From NCBI GenBank assembly GCA_032718565.1, contig JAVGVS010000527.1:175644-239643 (forward strand): DNA of 64,000 bases, in the 5' to 3' direction. The notes beneath the pieces were generated by a model, which did no database searches, had not been told where the DNA came from, and worked only from the letters and a program-made list of their open reading frames with translations. The DNA comes from Distichodus sexfasciatus. Its lineage: Eukaryota; Chordata; Actinopteri; Characiformes; Distichodontidae. The position numbers were made by a program, and so were the translations under genes. Shown in pieces: positions 33,741-45,989 of this stretch; position 1 is the first letter of the stretch, and the number at the start of each line of letters is the position of its first letter.

Positions 33741-35175
33741 TACAATGTTTCAATAACGTGTAACAAACTATAATTAGTTAAAAACAAAAAGCGGGTTAAT
33801 TTTTGTTACAAATTTATTTTTAAAATGTTATAATTACAGTGCAACATTGAAGCATTGAGGATTTTTTAATGTTTTTTTAATGTTTTTGACTAATCCCATT
33901 TTTGATACAATATTGCTATGTTCTAATATAAAATATTACAAAGATATAATAACATTGTGATATTTTCGGAGCAGTAATTGATGGTTGTCCTAAAGACTCA
34001 GAGGATGACCTGCCTGGTGTTAGCTAAAATGGTATTATTTTATTATTTTATAAATTCTGTGTATTTTTTGTAAATGCTTTCTTTTAACTTGTTTGTTTTA
34101 GAATTTATGTATTTTTGTTTTATTATAGTCTATATTCCCAGATTTTCATTGTACAACACATTGGTACAACACTGTGGTGTTTATTTGTCGTGCTTTATAC
34201 GTAAATTATTGATTATATTTGTTTGATAACAAAAATTAGATTAGTTTAGAATAATTTTATTACAAAGTTTTGTTTTTGGTGCTTTATTTTACTAATTTTT
34301 ACTAATTTTGCTACAATATTAAAATGGTATTGTTACAAAATTATAAAACCATTAAAATGTTGTTACAAAATTGAATGTCAGAACAGATGTTGACGTAATT
34401 TGGGGGGAATGAGTTGTGTTGGGTGTCTTTATGATTAGTTAAAACTGTTGTTGGAGTACTTTTGAGGGCAATATTTTGAATTTGACCCTTTATTTGAATA
34501 ACAAAAAACTGGAGGTCAAAAATAATTTCAATATTTTTTTAATATTACAATGTTTTTATATACTGTTAGAGCCATTTTTGTGCTGTAACTGAACATGCAC
34601 CTTTGAATATTTGGATTTAATATCTTAGTATTTATGACAAATTTACAATTTACATGCAGAATTTAGTTTTTAAAAAGTGTGTACAAAAATATCACTGAAA
34701 TATTGTAACAAATATGGGATTAGTCAAAAACACAAATCATTCCCAAAAATATTATTCCAACGTCTGTTTTGACTAATTCTATATTTGTTAAAATGTTGCA
34801 ATGTTATCTTTGTTATTTTTATGCAATAACATAGTAATATTGCAATAGTGCAATTTGTATATAAGTGTATAGTAGGTCATTGCAGCATAGATTATTGTAA
34901 TATAGTAACAAAAATAGGACTAAAGAAAAACACAAAACGTTCCTAAAAAAAATAATCAGTATGTTTTGACATTCTATTTTTGTTCAAACGTCACAATGTT
35001 ATTTTTGTGATTTCTTATATAATAACATTGTAATATTGTTAGGGTTTGTCAAAAACAGATGTTGGACTACTTTTAGTTGGGACTGTTTTTGACCAATGCT
35101 ATTTTTGTTTTGTTATATAACAATGTTATTGGAATAGTGTAATATATAATATGTGTATATATAAGTATATCATCG
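33741..35175. repeat. AT-rich field with degenerate TTGACTAAT...TTGTTACAATGTT repeats
   Basis: Blocks such as GACTAATCCCATTTTTGATA (33889), GGGATTAGTCAAAAACACAA (34713), GACTAATTCTATATTTGTTA (34770), ATAGGACTAAAGAAAAACAC (34913) and GACCAATGCTATTTTTGTTT (35093) occur in both orientations. Long ATATTG/ACAATGTTAT tracts lie between. Highly diverged. Confidence 0.55.
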
Positions 35176-35404
35176 CTGTCGAGCGGAAACCTTTTATGTC
35201 CAAAACGGTTATTTTTCGGGAAATTGAAAAAACGATGTGTATTCTAAATATATGAACATTGTATATAAATATACAAACAATCCATTTTTTCTCATTGGTT
35301 AAATATTTCTAAAACTGTCAACGCGAAGACTGAGCAATAGAATTGTTTAATGACGATAAATAAAAATGAACACAAATAGACTTATGAGGTTTCCGCTGGA
35401 CAGC
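35176..35404. mobile_element. Short MITE with GCTGTCSAGCGGAAACCT ends
   Basis: GCTGTCGAGCGGAAACCT at 35176 is matched on the minus strand at the right end by GCTGTCCAGCGGAAACCT, with 17 of 18 bases shared. 229 bp, AT-rich interior, no coding. It sits in AT-rich DNA flanked by ATAT-like sequence, so the target duplication is ambiguous. Confidence 0.75.
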
Positions 35405-36239
35405 CACGACAATATATAAGTGTATAGTTAACCGTTGCAACGTACGTAAAACGTTAAATAGCACAATGTTATCATAACCTTAAAAGAACCAATGATTTCA
35501 TATTAGCATTTGGAACAACAAATCAATCAATATCTTTATTAACAGCGTTAATCAAAAAAAGCTCAAAACAATCGAGCCAGAAGTCGGCAAGGTTGGTCCA
35601 CGTTCATCTGACCAGCGGAGCGCTGCAGCTAATTACCTGAGAAAGAAAGCTATCGACAGGTAGTGGCCGCGCCATCGATTAGCACCAACTGCCAGCTCCT
35701 AGCAATTGCGAGCGCTAAAGAGAGATTCCCCGGGGGCTTCAAGGCACGTTTATGAATATCGCTTAGACACATAAACACACACACACCTACAGCTGCAATT
35801 CAAAACTAATCAACAAAATGCCAAACGTCAAAGCGCTAAAAGCACACTGCTTAGCATGCTAGTCGCGTGCCAGTGAAAAGACGCTAATAACAGGTTCTCA
35901 CTTCTTTAAAAGCAGGGGGTTAGTTTCAGGTGGGCTTTTCTCTCTCTCTGTCTCTCTCTCTATTTATTTTAAAAACAGCGACAAGCCGTTCTGTAGAGAC
36001 TCCTCATTACGAGGCCGTATCGTTGCAGCGAGAACAATGGCAAGCAAGAGAGCGTATGGCGTGAAGGGCCCGGGCACCGGCGGTGTGATTAACGGCTAAC
36101 GAGCGTTCTCGCGCCGCGGACGTGGGTGTGATTGTCTGTCCTCCGCAGGATTCGCTCTCTCCCCTGCCTTTTGTTTGACGAGAAAATGATAGTGAAAATG
36201 ACCGCAGAAAAATGAGAAAATATATACAGTGGTAAAAGA
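35405..36239. other. Candidate regulatory DNA, no gene
   Basis: 35560-35760 is non-repetitive (GCGCTGCAGCTAATTACCTG, CGCGCCATCGATTAGCACC). A CT tract lies at 35938-35961. 36147-36190 resembles 37668-37712. No exon is recognised. Confidence 0.35.
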
Positions 36240-36420
36240 GACGCTCGCATCATATTTTCTAGTGTGCAGCTTGTGCACAGGTCAAAATATTTTGTACACA
36301 CCTTGTGCACAGATGAAAAATTTTGCAGATGTATTTTCTCATGCTCGCAGCATATTTTGTCTACATGAAATATATTTGTGCACACAAGAATTTTTGCAAG
36401 GACTGGAAAGTTACGTACCT
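36240..36420 (-). repeat. 21-bp-period repeat, small block
   Basis: Units such as TTGTGCACAGGTCAAAATAT and TTGTCTACATGAAATATATT. Same motif and orientation as 37030-37640. Confidence 0.65.
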
Positions 36421-36429
36421 TGTATTTTC

Positions 36430-36980
36430 TTATGTCCGGTCACGTTTCGGGGAAGGAGCGGACGCAAGTCGCAGGAGGGTTTTCTTTTTCCCATTGTTTA
36501 TTGTGCGTAAGTGTAGGGAAGGGGATCAGGAGGGATCAGGGGGCGAAACAGGCACACAAGACAAAGACGCAGAGACAGGCTAACACATTCACTAAACAAA
36601 CCCCTAAGGCTAATTCGGAGACGGGAACAGAAACCGGGCAAGGACCAGGGACGGAATCTACAGGGAACCAGAATCAGCACAGGGACCAGGAACAGGAACA
36701 ACCACGGGGACCGGAATCAGAACTAGGGGAAGATAAGGACAGGAACAGATAAGAGGAACACCACCTAAACTAACCTAGCCCTATGCTAACTGCTACCACT
36801 ACTCACTACAGCTAATGCTACTTCTAACGCGGATGCTCTGCTAACAGCTAATGCTAATGGCTAGGCTACCGGCTATGCTAAAGGGTAAGGGTCAACGGGG
36901 AGTGGCTACAGCTAAAGCTAACTATGCTAACGCTAATGCTAATGCTAAAGGGTAAGGGTTAACGGGGAGTGGTATTTGTA
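36430..36980. repeat. GGGACCAGGAACAGG and GCTAATGCTAAC low-complexity repeats
   Basis: 36530-36770 repeats GGAACAG/ACCAGGGA motifs. 36780-36960 repeats GCTAA with CTAATGCTA. AAAGGGTAAGGGT followed by an AACGGGGAGTGG block occurs twice (about 36879 and 36949). Confidence 0.7.
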
Positions 36981-37029
36981 GTGTCTTTGGCGGCCTCTGG
37001 TGGCCGCCGGGGCCAACTGTCCTGGGGGA

Positions 37030-37640
37030 GACATGACATGCCCATGCTTGCAAGATGTTTTTGACTGCCTGTGCATGTGAAAATGTCCCATGCACACCTA
37101 AAATTTTGTGTGCCCATGCAAAACCATTTTGTGCACATGCATAAATATCCCATGCACACCTGAAAACACCTTGTGCACACATGAAAACATCTCAGGCCCA
37201 CTCAGGAACATGCCAAAACTTCGCATGCACAAATCAAACTTTTCCCACACATGCAAAAACATCTTGTGCACACAAATTTTTCTCCTCATGCTCACAACAT
37301 ATTTTCATGTGCACACAGATCATAAAATTTTGCATGCACAGAATCTTACACATACCTTGTATATTCTTATGCACATAAAATGGTCTTAACATATTTATGA
37401 TGTTTTTAAATGTTTTGTGCTCATGCAAAACATCTCGTGCACCCCTCAAAAACACCTTGTGCACACATGAAACAACTTCATGCACCTCCCATGCTCATGC
37501 AAAAACGTTTATGCACATGCAGTTACTTTACAGTATGTCCTCTTAAGATATTTGTGCCTGCCCTGGAGATTTTCTTGTGAGCAAGTGAATGAAACACATT
37601 TTGGAATGTGCACAAGATGTTTTCGCATGTGCATTACATG
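37030..37640 (-). repeat. 21-bp-period array, minus orientation
   Basis: Units such as CATGCACACCTGAAAACACCT and TGTGCACACATGAAAACATCT, each 21 bp. The reverse complement matches the arrays at 38466 and 39780. Confidence 0.88.
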
Positions 37641-37843
37641 CTTTTACACATAAAGTCCCATGCATTTTTTTAGGAGTCACTCTTTCCTTGCCTTTTGTTC
37701 AACAGAAAAAGACAATGCTGTACTTCCTCTCTCCCTTCTTTACCCTCATCCTCACTTCTATTTTTACCCTTGGCCTCCTCACTTCTTCCAGCACTGGTTT
37801 TACTGTTTCTCTCCTTTCACCCCTCATCCCTCCCTCCCTCTTT

Positions 37844-37878
<35 letters not shown>

Positions 37879-38190
37879 TCTTTTTCCTGTCCATGAGTAA
37901 TTTTTCATTATAGAGAGCCAGAGCAGTAAATATGGTGCTCTTCAGATCGCGGACCTCGGGGCCGGACCGCTGACCCCCAGCATCGCCTCCGCTCCCGTCG
38001 TCCCCGTTACCGCTGCTGGCAACGACGACACCGCCTCCCTCTCCCAAGGTCCCTCGTCTCGGAGGCCCTCCCTGCCGGCCGAGCTCGGCCCCCCGTAATT
38101 CAGCCGGCTGCTAGATCGCCTGCCAGCGAGTATTGATTTTTGTTTCCCCAATCTCCAGGAGAGAGGGAAAGAAAAGATTAAAAACACTTT
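37641..38190. other. Pyrimidine-rich and non-repetitive DNA
   Basis: A CT tract lies at 37848-37875. 37920-38190 is GC-richer and non-repetitive. No gene is recognised. Confidence 0.4.
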
Positions 38191-38462
38191 GTCAGTTTGG
38201 TGGGGAATAAGAATTCTACGCGGGGGGAAAACGCTGAGCGCCGGGGTCACGGCCGAGATACGTCTTTATGGCTTTAACTCATTCCTGACTGGGACGAATA
38301 CGCCTCACTCCATCTTTTTTTCCCTCCCTCTCTCGCTCCCTTCATCTCTCTCCTGTTTCTTATCTGCAGTGCAGGAGTGGAGTCTGGCCTTATCATTAAC
38401 AGGTTATTACGGGATGAGGTGTGAGGGTGCTGAATATTCCTGATTACACCGATGAAGATGGC
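38191..38462 (+). repeat. Duplicated unique segment, copy 1
   Basis: GTCAGTTTGG, AATAAGAATTCT, GGCCGAGATACGTCTTTATG, GCTTTAACTCATTCCTGACT, CTGCAGTGCAGGAGTGGAGT, CTGGCCTTATCATTA and GAATATTCCTGATTACACC recur in the same order at 39442-39718. Confidence 0.9.
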
Positions 38463-38465
38463 ACA

Positions 38466-39441
38466 AAAAAATGCAGGCTTCTGACATTTTTACGTGCTCA
38501 CAACATGGTTTTGAGTGCTCACAATATATATTTTTGCATGCTCCTGACATTTTTGCATGCTTACATGTTTTCTAATGTTTACAAGATGTCCTTGCATGCT
38601 CACAAATATAGATTTTTGCATTCTCATGACATTTGTGCATGCTCACAAGATGTTCTTGTATGCACACAACATTTTTTACAAGCATTTTTTGATTTTTTTT
38701 TGCATGCAAACAAGATCCTCTTCTGTGCTTACAAACTGCATGGCTACAAGATGTTTTACATGCTCACAACACATTTTTGCATGCTCACAAGACGTTCAGA
38801 AGATGTTTTACATGCTCACAACACATTTTTTGCATGCTTGCAAGACGTTCAGCAGATGTTTTGTTTGCTCACATCATATTTTGGCATGCTCATGACATTT
38901 TCATGTTTCCAAGTGTTCAAACGATGTTTTTGTGTGCTCACAACATATTTTTTGCATGCTCTTGACATTTTTTGTGTGCATACAAAATGTTTTGCGTTCC
39001 CAACAAACTTTGCATGCTCACAAGAAGTTCTTGCATGCTCATGACTTTTCTGTGGGCTCACAAGATGATTTTTCTGGGTCCACGAGATGTTTTTGCATAC
39101 GCACAACATTTTTGCCTGCTTACAAGATGTTTTTGCTTGCTCACAATATATATTGTTAGACACTTGACGTTTATGAAGACACTTCATGAAGATGCTCGTG
39201 GATACTCACAAGAAATTTTTGCATGCTTACAAGATGTTTTGCGTGGTCACAACATATTTTTGGATGCTCATACAATGTTTTTGCATGTTTTTGTCATTTT
39301 TGCATGCTGTTCTTCCGTGCTCACAACACAGTTACAAGATATTTTTACGTGCTCACATGTTTTTGCATCCACACATTTTTTTCATGCTCATGACATTTTT
39401 GTATGCTACAAGATGTTGTTGTATGCAACAATACAAACGTA
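38466..39441 (+). repeat. 21-bp-period array, plus orientation
   Basis: About 45 units of the TTTTGCATGCTCACAAGATG type (variants ACAACATATTTTTGCATGCTC, TGACATTTTTGCATGCTCA). It lies exactly between the two copies of the duplicated unique segment. His/Cys/Phe-rich frames are artefacts. Confidence 0.92.
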
Positions 39442-39718
39442 GTCAGGTTGTGGGAAATAAGAATTCTCAGGGGAAAACTCGGAGGTCATGACCGAGATAT
39501 GTCTTTATTGCTTTAACTCATTCCTGACTGAAACAAATACGCCTCCGCCTCACTCACTCACTTTTCTTCCCTCCCTCTCTCCCTTCCTCTCCCTTCCTCT
39601 CTCTCTCGCACCTTATCTGCAGTGCAGGAGTGGAGTCTGGCCTTATCATTAGCAGGTTATTAAGGGGTGATGTGTGAGGTTGATGAATATTCCTGATTAC
39701 ACAGATGAAGATGGTACT
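39442..39718 (+). repeat. Duplicated unique segment, copy 2
   Basis: Matches 38191-38462 over its whole length with scattered substitutions and a longer CT-rich middle. Confidence 0.9.
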
Positions 39719-39779
39719 TGGGAATTTCATTTTGGAGTGAATTATGGGTTATGAAGCTTGTAAAGGCAGCATTAAGGGG

Positions 39780-40520
39780 AAAACAACATAACATTTGTGT
39801 GTGCACAGGATAATTTTGCACCAATGTGAAAAAATAATGCATGCACATCATTGTTGGTGCTTTTAACAAATCTGTTTGCTTATAAGATGTTTTTGCAAGC
39901 TCACAACATATCTTTCAGTGCTTCCAAGATGTTCTTCTGTGCTGAAAATGTTTTTACATGCTCACGACACATTTTCGCATGCCCACAAAATATTGTTGAA
40001 TGCTTATAACATGCTTTCGCATGCTCATGACACATTTGTGCATACTCTTAACACATTTTTGCTTGCTCATAACACACTTTTGCATGCCCACAAGATGTTT
40101 TCGAACTGCTCATATTGTTGCATGTCCATAACACATTTTTGCTACTCATAACACATTTTTGCATGCTCATGGCACATTGTGCATGCCCACAAGATAATTT
40201 TGAATGCTCGCAACATATTTGTGCATGCACATGGCACGTTTTTGCATGACCACAACATGTTTTTGAATGCTTATGTTTTTTGCACGCTCATAACACATTT
40301 TTGCATGCTCATAACACATTTTTGCATGCTCATGACACACCATTGCACGCTTACAACACACTTTTGCATGCCTGACAGGATAGTTTTGAATGCTCATATT
40401 TTTGGCATGCTCATAACACATTTTTGCATGCTCAGGCCACACCATTGCATGCTTATAACACACTTTTGCATGCCCACAAGATGTTTTGGAGTGCTCATAT
40501 TTTTGCATGCTCATGACACA
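39780..40520 (+). repeat. 21-bp-period array, plus orientation, second block
   Basis: Units ACACATTTTTGCATGCTCATA (21 bp) with variants GCCCACAAGATGTTTT and CACACCATTGCATGCTTATA. At 40280-40450 units are more regular than elsewhere, suggesting recent amplification. Confidence 0.92.
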
Positions 40521-40807
40521 CTTTAGAGTAGGGGTTCCCTGTTCCTTTCCTATAGGGCCGGCTCCTTACGGTTTTCCATTATACGTGCGTTCAGAACATT
40601 GACACTTCGTCGCAGGTAGAAGCTCAACAGAACTGATTCAGCTGGTAAGACGGAAATCCTCCGAGATACCGAAACTCCAGGACTGCCACTAGTTACCCCT
40701 GTTTTATGAGAAAAATCATTTCACAGAGTAAATCTTGGAGCTGTAATGAATGTCGTAACCACTAAATTCATTCCTGGTTTAAGCCTGAACCTTCTCCAAC
40801 CTCGACA

Positions 40808-41050
40808 CGCCAGTTGATAGCGTAACGATAAGACGGTTGGCCCCGTGTTGGAAATATTGCCGGTTCAAGTCCTGGACCAGTAAAGGTAGTACTGAGGTAC
40901 TCTGGTACTCAAAGTCCCCAAGCACTGCTCTCTGGCTGTTGCCTAAAAAACTGCCCACTGCTCCTTGATAGATGGGTCAAATGTAGAGTCACATTTGGTT
41001 GTGGTGCACTGTGTGCTGTGCTGTGTTCACAGTGACAAATTATAACTTTA
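40808..41050 (+). mobile_element. SINE family A copy
   Basis: GCCAGTTGATAGCGTAACGA, B-box-like CCGGTTCAAGTCCTGGACC, TACTGAGGTACTCTGG, CCCCAAGCACTGCTCTCTGG and GTGTTCACAGTGACAAATTA. Confidence 0.88.
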
Positions 41051-41449
41051 ATTTAATACAATCAGATGCGGACAGAACTGACGTACAAATTTTATGCCAT
41101 GAAAAGTAATTAATTTGAACTAAATTTCTTGCTGATTTAGGTCATTAAAATGCACATATTTACTCAAACCCTTTTACTGAAGTAGAACGATGTGTTCTAA
41201 CTGGCATCTAAAAAGCACTAATGATGTGCTAATGTGAGCCCTCGTGTCACTGACAACGTGTGCTAATGTCTCCAGCTTTTGTTCATTGTTAGCTACATTA
41301 GTGTCAACAGGAATTGTTCTGATTTTGATTGCTGCGTAAAAGCCATCAACTCGCTCTCTCTTTATTCATTTCTTCATTTTCTTTTTCCCACTTTTTGGAT
41401 GCGCAGCTCCTTCCACAGTATTTATTGTATAGACAATCTCATATTCAGA
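41051..41449. other. Unassigned AT-rich DNA
   Basis: Nothing recognised. Confidence 0.4.
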
Positions 41450-41703
41450 CCCTCCAGCATTTTAACGCAACTGTTGACGCAAACTCAGCAAATTCATTGT
41501 GATCTTGTAATTTTGACTATTTAAAGCAACTTTTTGCAATTTTTGACCAATCAATATTGTTTCCCACAAAGCATTCAGTCATACGTCAACGAACTCACTT
41601 CCTTGTTACATTTGCAAGATGCAAGATATGTGCGATAAAGACGCCTCAGATTTACCTTCAATAAATAACAGGTAAAGGTTAACACAAATAATAGTGGTTT
41701 TGT
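41450..41703 (-). mobile_element. MITE family 'CCTCCAGGATTTCGCG', copy 3 (truncated)
   Basis: ACCCTCCAGCATTTTAACGC, AATTTTTGACCAATCA, AGTCATACGTCAACGAACTC and AAGACGCCTCAGATTTACC match copy 4 at 59.9 kb. The far end is replaced by a family B repeat. Confidence 0.65.
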
Positions 41704-41830
41704 CAGCTGGTCAGCCATTATCTGAACCGCTTAATCCCTATTGGTGCCGCAGGGAGCGGAACCTATCCTGGGACTACAGGCGCGAGGCGGGGACCAACCC
41801 TGGCTAGGCGCTAACACACCGCAGGACGCA
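41704..41830 (-). mobile_element. SINE-like repeat family B, 3' part
   Basis: TCTGAACCGCTTAATCCC, GGAACCTATCCTGGGA and GGCGGGGACCAACCCTGG are the reverse of the family's tail half. Confidence 0.7.
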
Positions 41831-44313
41831 TAGTGGTTTGGTATTTTTCCTTATTATGTAGTTCGTCACAATCAACCAAGCACACCTTAACTAATCCTAG
41901 CTGGCAGACCGGTGTTTTCACCGTAAAAGTACGTTTGGGTTTCATAAGTGTAGCGATATAGTAAGTTTACCTCATTAAGTAACGCCGGCTGGCAGAGGCT
42001 GGTGTTATTGAGCATTTGTTTCAATGGGTTTGTTCTGACTTTTGATTAATGTGTTGTCATTTTTCACCAATATTATGCAAAGGCAGGATTAATATATTTC
42101 AGCATTCTTCACACAATAATTTTGAAAAAATAAAATAAAACACACACTAATGATATTATTAACTTAAGAAATGTATTAACTTTTTTTAAATGTTTTTTTT
42201 TTTGGTTTGATATTATTAGCTCAGACCAACCAAGGAAACCTCTGTCATTCACCAGACGTGTACCAAGGTGAAAAGCGGAAGTATCTAACTGTTTTCCAGT
42301 TCAAACGTTGAACTTTCCACATATGGCCCATTAACCATTGTTCCTTTCTCCTCTTTCATCCTTTCTTTTCTCCTCCGTCCCATTCTTTCTGTCTTTCCTG
42401 TGAACATTAGTTTGACATCTTGTAGTTTAACCGCTAGCTCAACTATCATCCACAGAAACTATTTTAAATTTAATTGATCAGTTTTACTGGTTCTTTTATC
42501 CTTTTCTGCATATTTTTAATGCTGCAATCACACAATTTCTTTATTAATTCAAAACTACAGCATTTCCATGTGATGTTTATGAGACGACTTACCTAAAAAA
42601 ATGTTACATGGCTATAGTCGGTCAGACCTCAAATTCGAACATTTCTTCCAGACCGAACGCTTGACATAAACATGTTTTACTGTGTGTGTGTGTGTGAACT
42701 CTGCTGTATCAGCAGTCTTATAAACTCTCACACTCAACTGCATGACCCTGAGCTATAAGCTTTTTGACTGGCACATTGAGAGGAAAGCAGCAAATAAATA
42801 AATAAAGACAGAAAGAAAAAATTCTGGAATTTCCGCACTCGTGAGCTCTTCTCCACATATTTCCGGCCTCATTTGCATCAATAAAGAGGCTGTTCCTTGT
42901 CACGCTACATTTTCTCCTTCTTCTTCTTCTTCTTGCCTCTTCCTTCCCGGCTTAGTTAAATAAATAAATATATAAATATAAAGTGTGTCTCGGAAATCCC
43001 TGCGCGACTGCTCGTGGGAGCGCTGTGGGAAAATCCGACTGTCAGTGACGACAAGACAAATGAAGGCTGGTGTCAGGCGTGCGGGGCTTCCGCTCTGACA
43101 GATTGAGAAGAAGTGTCCCTCCTTCGACTGGCAGCTTTCACGTGTAAATGAATAAATCTGGATTTTTACCCCACCCCCCAGAAGCAGCATGCGTTCGGCC
43201 TGTAATGAGCGTCACAGTGGCGACTGCGAGGAGTCAGGACAAGTGGACGCTGCAGAAAGCCTGCTCTAATTCCACCTGCCTATCAGCTGCTGGGTCTGAA
43301 AGTGTGTGTCGGCGTGTGGGAATTTGTGCATAATTTGTTCAGTAGAGAAATTCAAAATGCATTTCCAAATCTAAAATGAGAAATTATTTCTGATCGCCAC
43401 TGGTGTTATATTAGTCATTCCTGGAGCATTACGTCTTGGTTTGATTAAAATGATTGGTGGGAACAGTTCAGCAATCGCTAGATATTAGTGGGGACACATC
43501 CGCACCATTCACACGCAGTTCTACACCCTTGATCTGCAGTAATGTTCTTAGAAAATCTCTGCACAACATTCCCAGACCATATTCATACATAAATATTTCC
43601 CCTTTTGGTTTGTTATAACAACTGATTAAAAGGCCAGGCGGCTATCGCATCCAGACGGCAGCGTGGCCTTTGAAATGGGATTTTTTCTAAAAAAAGAAGG
43701 GAGCAGTGGCACGGGCGGTAAAGAGGTGCAATCAGTGCAGGAACAATAGAGAAACTCCTCCGGAAAAAAAACGACAAAAAAGCTGAAAGCATCGGCTGGA
43801 ACATGTGGCACAGAAGGAGCAGGATAATATATGTGAACATCTGGTGTGTAGCAAACGCTGCCAGGAGCTAGACAAAGCCACGTGTCCAGGCATGGATGCA
43901 CACTCGGTCCCCAGCGTCCCAAACACACACACACACACACTCACACACACCTCACCTGGCCAGCCTCGGGAAAAGCGGGGATGAATACACTCAGGAACAA
44001 TGGCACCTGTAACAGACCTGGGCCAGCGCTGGAGACACACACAAAGAAACAGAGGCGACAACGGACCTGAGAAGATAGCAGGAGAAGACACACAACGGAA
44101 GAAAGGGATGAAAGACTGGACAGAAGGAAGGAAGAGGGTACAGATATGACCAAAGGCTTTTAGATGGTGATTATAATTTGTTTATATGAAAATAAAAGTT
44201 TTTATGTTATTAAATATGAATTATATAATTAATAAGTATATAAACTAACATACATGTGCAGTGTTCTGCAATGTTCCTCGACGACAAGTGGGTGAGTGAA
44301 AGAGTGTGAGAAT
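41831..44313. other. Unassigned DNA, no supported gene
   Basis: A TG tract at 42681-42697, TTCTTC at 42917-42935 and AC at 43924-43950. 42840-43330 and 43600-44110 have moderate GC and frames without known domains. No splice-linked exon pair is recognised. Confidence 0.4.
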
Positions 44314-44316
44314 TGA

Positions 44317-44394
<78 letters not shown>
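44317..44394 (+). repeat. TAGA tetranucleotide microsatellite
   Basis: About 19 uninterrupted ATAG units. Confidence 0.97.
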
Positions 44395-44396
<2 letters not shown>

Positions 44397-44957
44397 GTGA
44401 GTAGGTAAAGTTTATTCATAAAGTGCTTTTCACAGACTAAGGCCACAAAATGCTGATCAATTAAAAATTGCCAAACAATTATAAATATGTAGAATGAAGA
44501 TGGAAAGAAAAGGAACACAAGGAAAAGAAAGGACAGAGAGACTTGAAGATAGAATGAGAGGAAGGAGGAGGAGTAGGAGGAGGGGAGTGTTGAGGGCGGT
44601 ACAGAGATGCCCACAGGGCACAGCGTATAGATGGCACTAAGGGAACACCACGTCTACATGTGACAAATCATCAGGCAGCAGAAATGAATATTCATGAGAG
44701 AATTAAAACACCCTCCTGCCTTTCAGACACGGACTTGTGTTTTCCCCAGCACTGGATTCACTCAGCGACGGGCCTTCACCTCAGCAAACACCATGCACAA
44801 CACCACACACAGCACGCAGGAATAAAATGGCAAAAAGTCACGGGTCAAAAAGCCTCAAAGCAAACACAGGAAAATAGAAATGTCACGATGAATCAGGCCG
44901 TGCAGTCGCAATACGTTTGCCAGAATAGCACAGACAACCATATCATTACAGCCACAC
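44395..44957. other. LINE-tail-like sequence and unassigned DNA
   Basis: AAAGTTTATTCATAAAGTGC followed by TTTTCACAGACTAAGGCC (44406-44445) resembles a common fish LINE tail. The remainder is unassigned. Confidence 0.4.
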
Positions 44958-45840
44958 CCACGACCACACCTACAGCTACACCAACAGCCGCAGTCTCACC
45001 CACAACCACAGCCACACCCATAACCACACCCACAACAACATCCACAACCTCATCAACAGCCACACTCAGGACTTACCCACAGACTCCCCCACACTCCCCC
45101 ACAGTCACACTTACAGCTACACCAACAGCCACAGCCTCACCCACGGTACCCCACGGTTACGCTCACAGCAGTAGTAACAACAACAACCACAACCACACCC
45201 ATAATCACACCCACATCCACACCCATACCCATACCCACAACAACATCCACAACCTCACCAACAGCCACACCCACAAACTCCGCCACACTCACTCACATTC
45301 ACACCTACAGCTACACCAACAGCCACAGTCTCACCCACAACCACAGCCACACCCATAACCACACCCACAACAACATCCACAACCTCATCAACAGCCACAC
45401 TCAGGACTTACCCACAGACTCCCCCACACTCACCCCACAGTCACTTACAGCTTCCTGTAGCCTGGCCTCACCCACGGTAACCACAGTTCACTCCTGTAAC
45501 AGTAACAACAACAACCACAACCACACCCATAATCACACCCACATCCACACCCATACCCATACCCACAACAACATCCACAACCTCACCAACAGCCATAGCT
45601 TCACCCACAACCACAAATAGACAGTCACTAACACAGCCACAGATACACCCCTGACCAGAAACACACCCACACCCACAGCCACACCCACAGCCACAATCAC
45701 AGTCTCACATACAGCCACAGCCTCACCCACAACTACGGCCACATCCACACCCACACCCACAGCCATAGCTTCACCCACAACCACAAATACACAAAGTGAC
45801 TGACACAGCCACAGATACACCCACACCCACAGCCACACCC
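44958..45840 (+). repeat. CCACACCCACAACCACAGC array with a unit of about 330 bp
   Basis: Built from 6-bp CACCCA/CACAGC/CACAAC steps. Distinct phrases recur at long range: ACAACATCCACAACCTCATC with GGACTTACCCACAGACTCC at about 45035 and 45370 (335 bp apart); CATAATCACACCCACATCC at about 45201 and 45529 (328 bp apart). Thr/His/Pro-rich frames are artefacts. Confidence 0.88.
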
Positions 45841-45989
45841 CAACTGAAGTGTAAGTCACTTAAAGATCATGAAAGTGAAAATCATGAAAGTTACCAAAAA
45901 CGTCTGTATGTACACACTAACAGTTTTTGTGCCAGTTTTAACATTCCCTGTATTATACGCACACATATAGTGAATATAATGGATGTTTA

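Noticed and set aside
37030..40520. CRISPR-like look of short regular repeats
   Set aside because: Units are contiguous 21-mers without unique spacers, in eukaryotic DNA with introns and SINEs.
44660..45358. 232-codon Thr/His/Pro-rich frame
   Set aside because: Mostly translation of the CACCCA array. The non-repeat first 90 residues match nothing I know.
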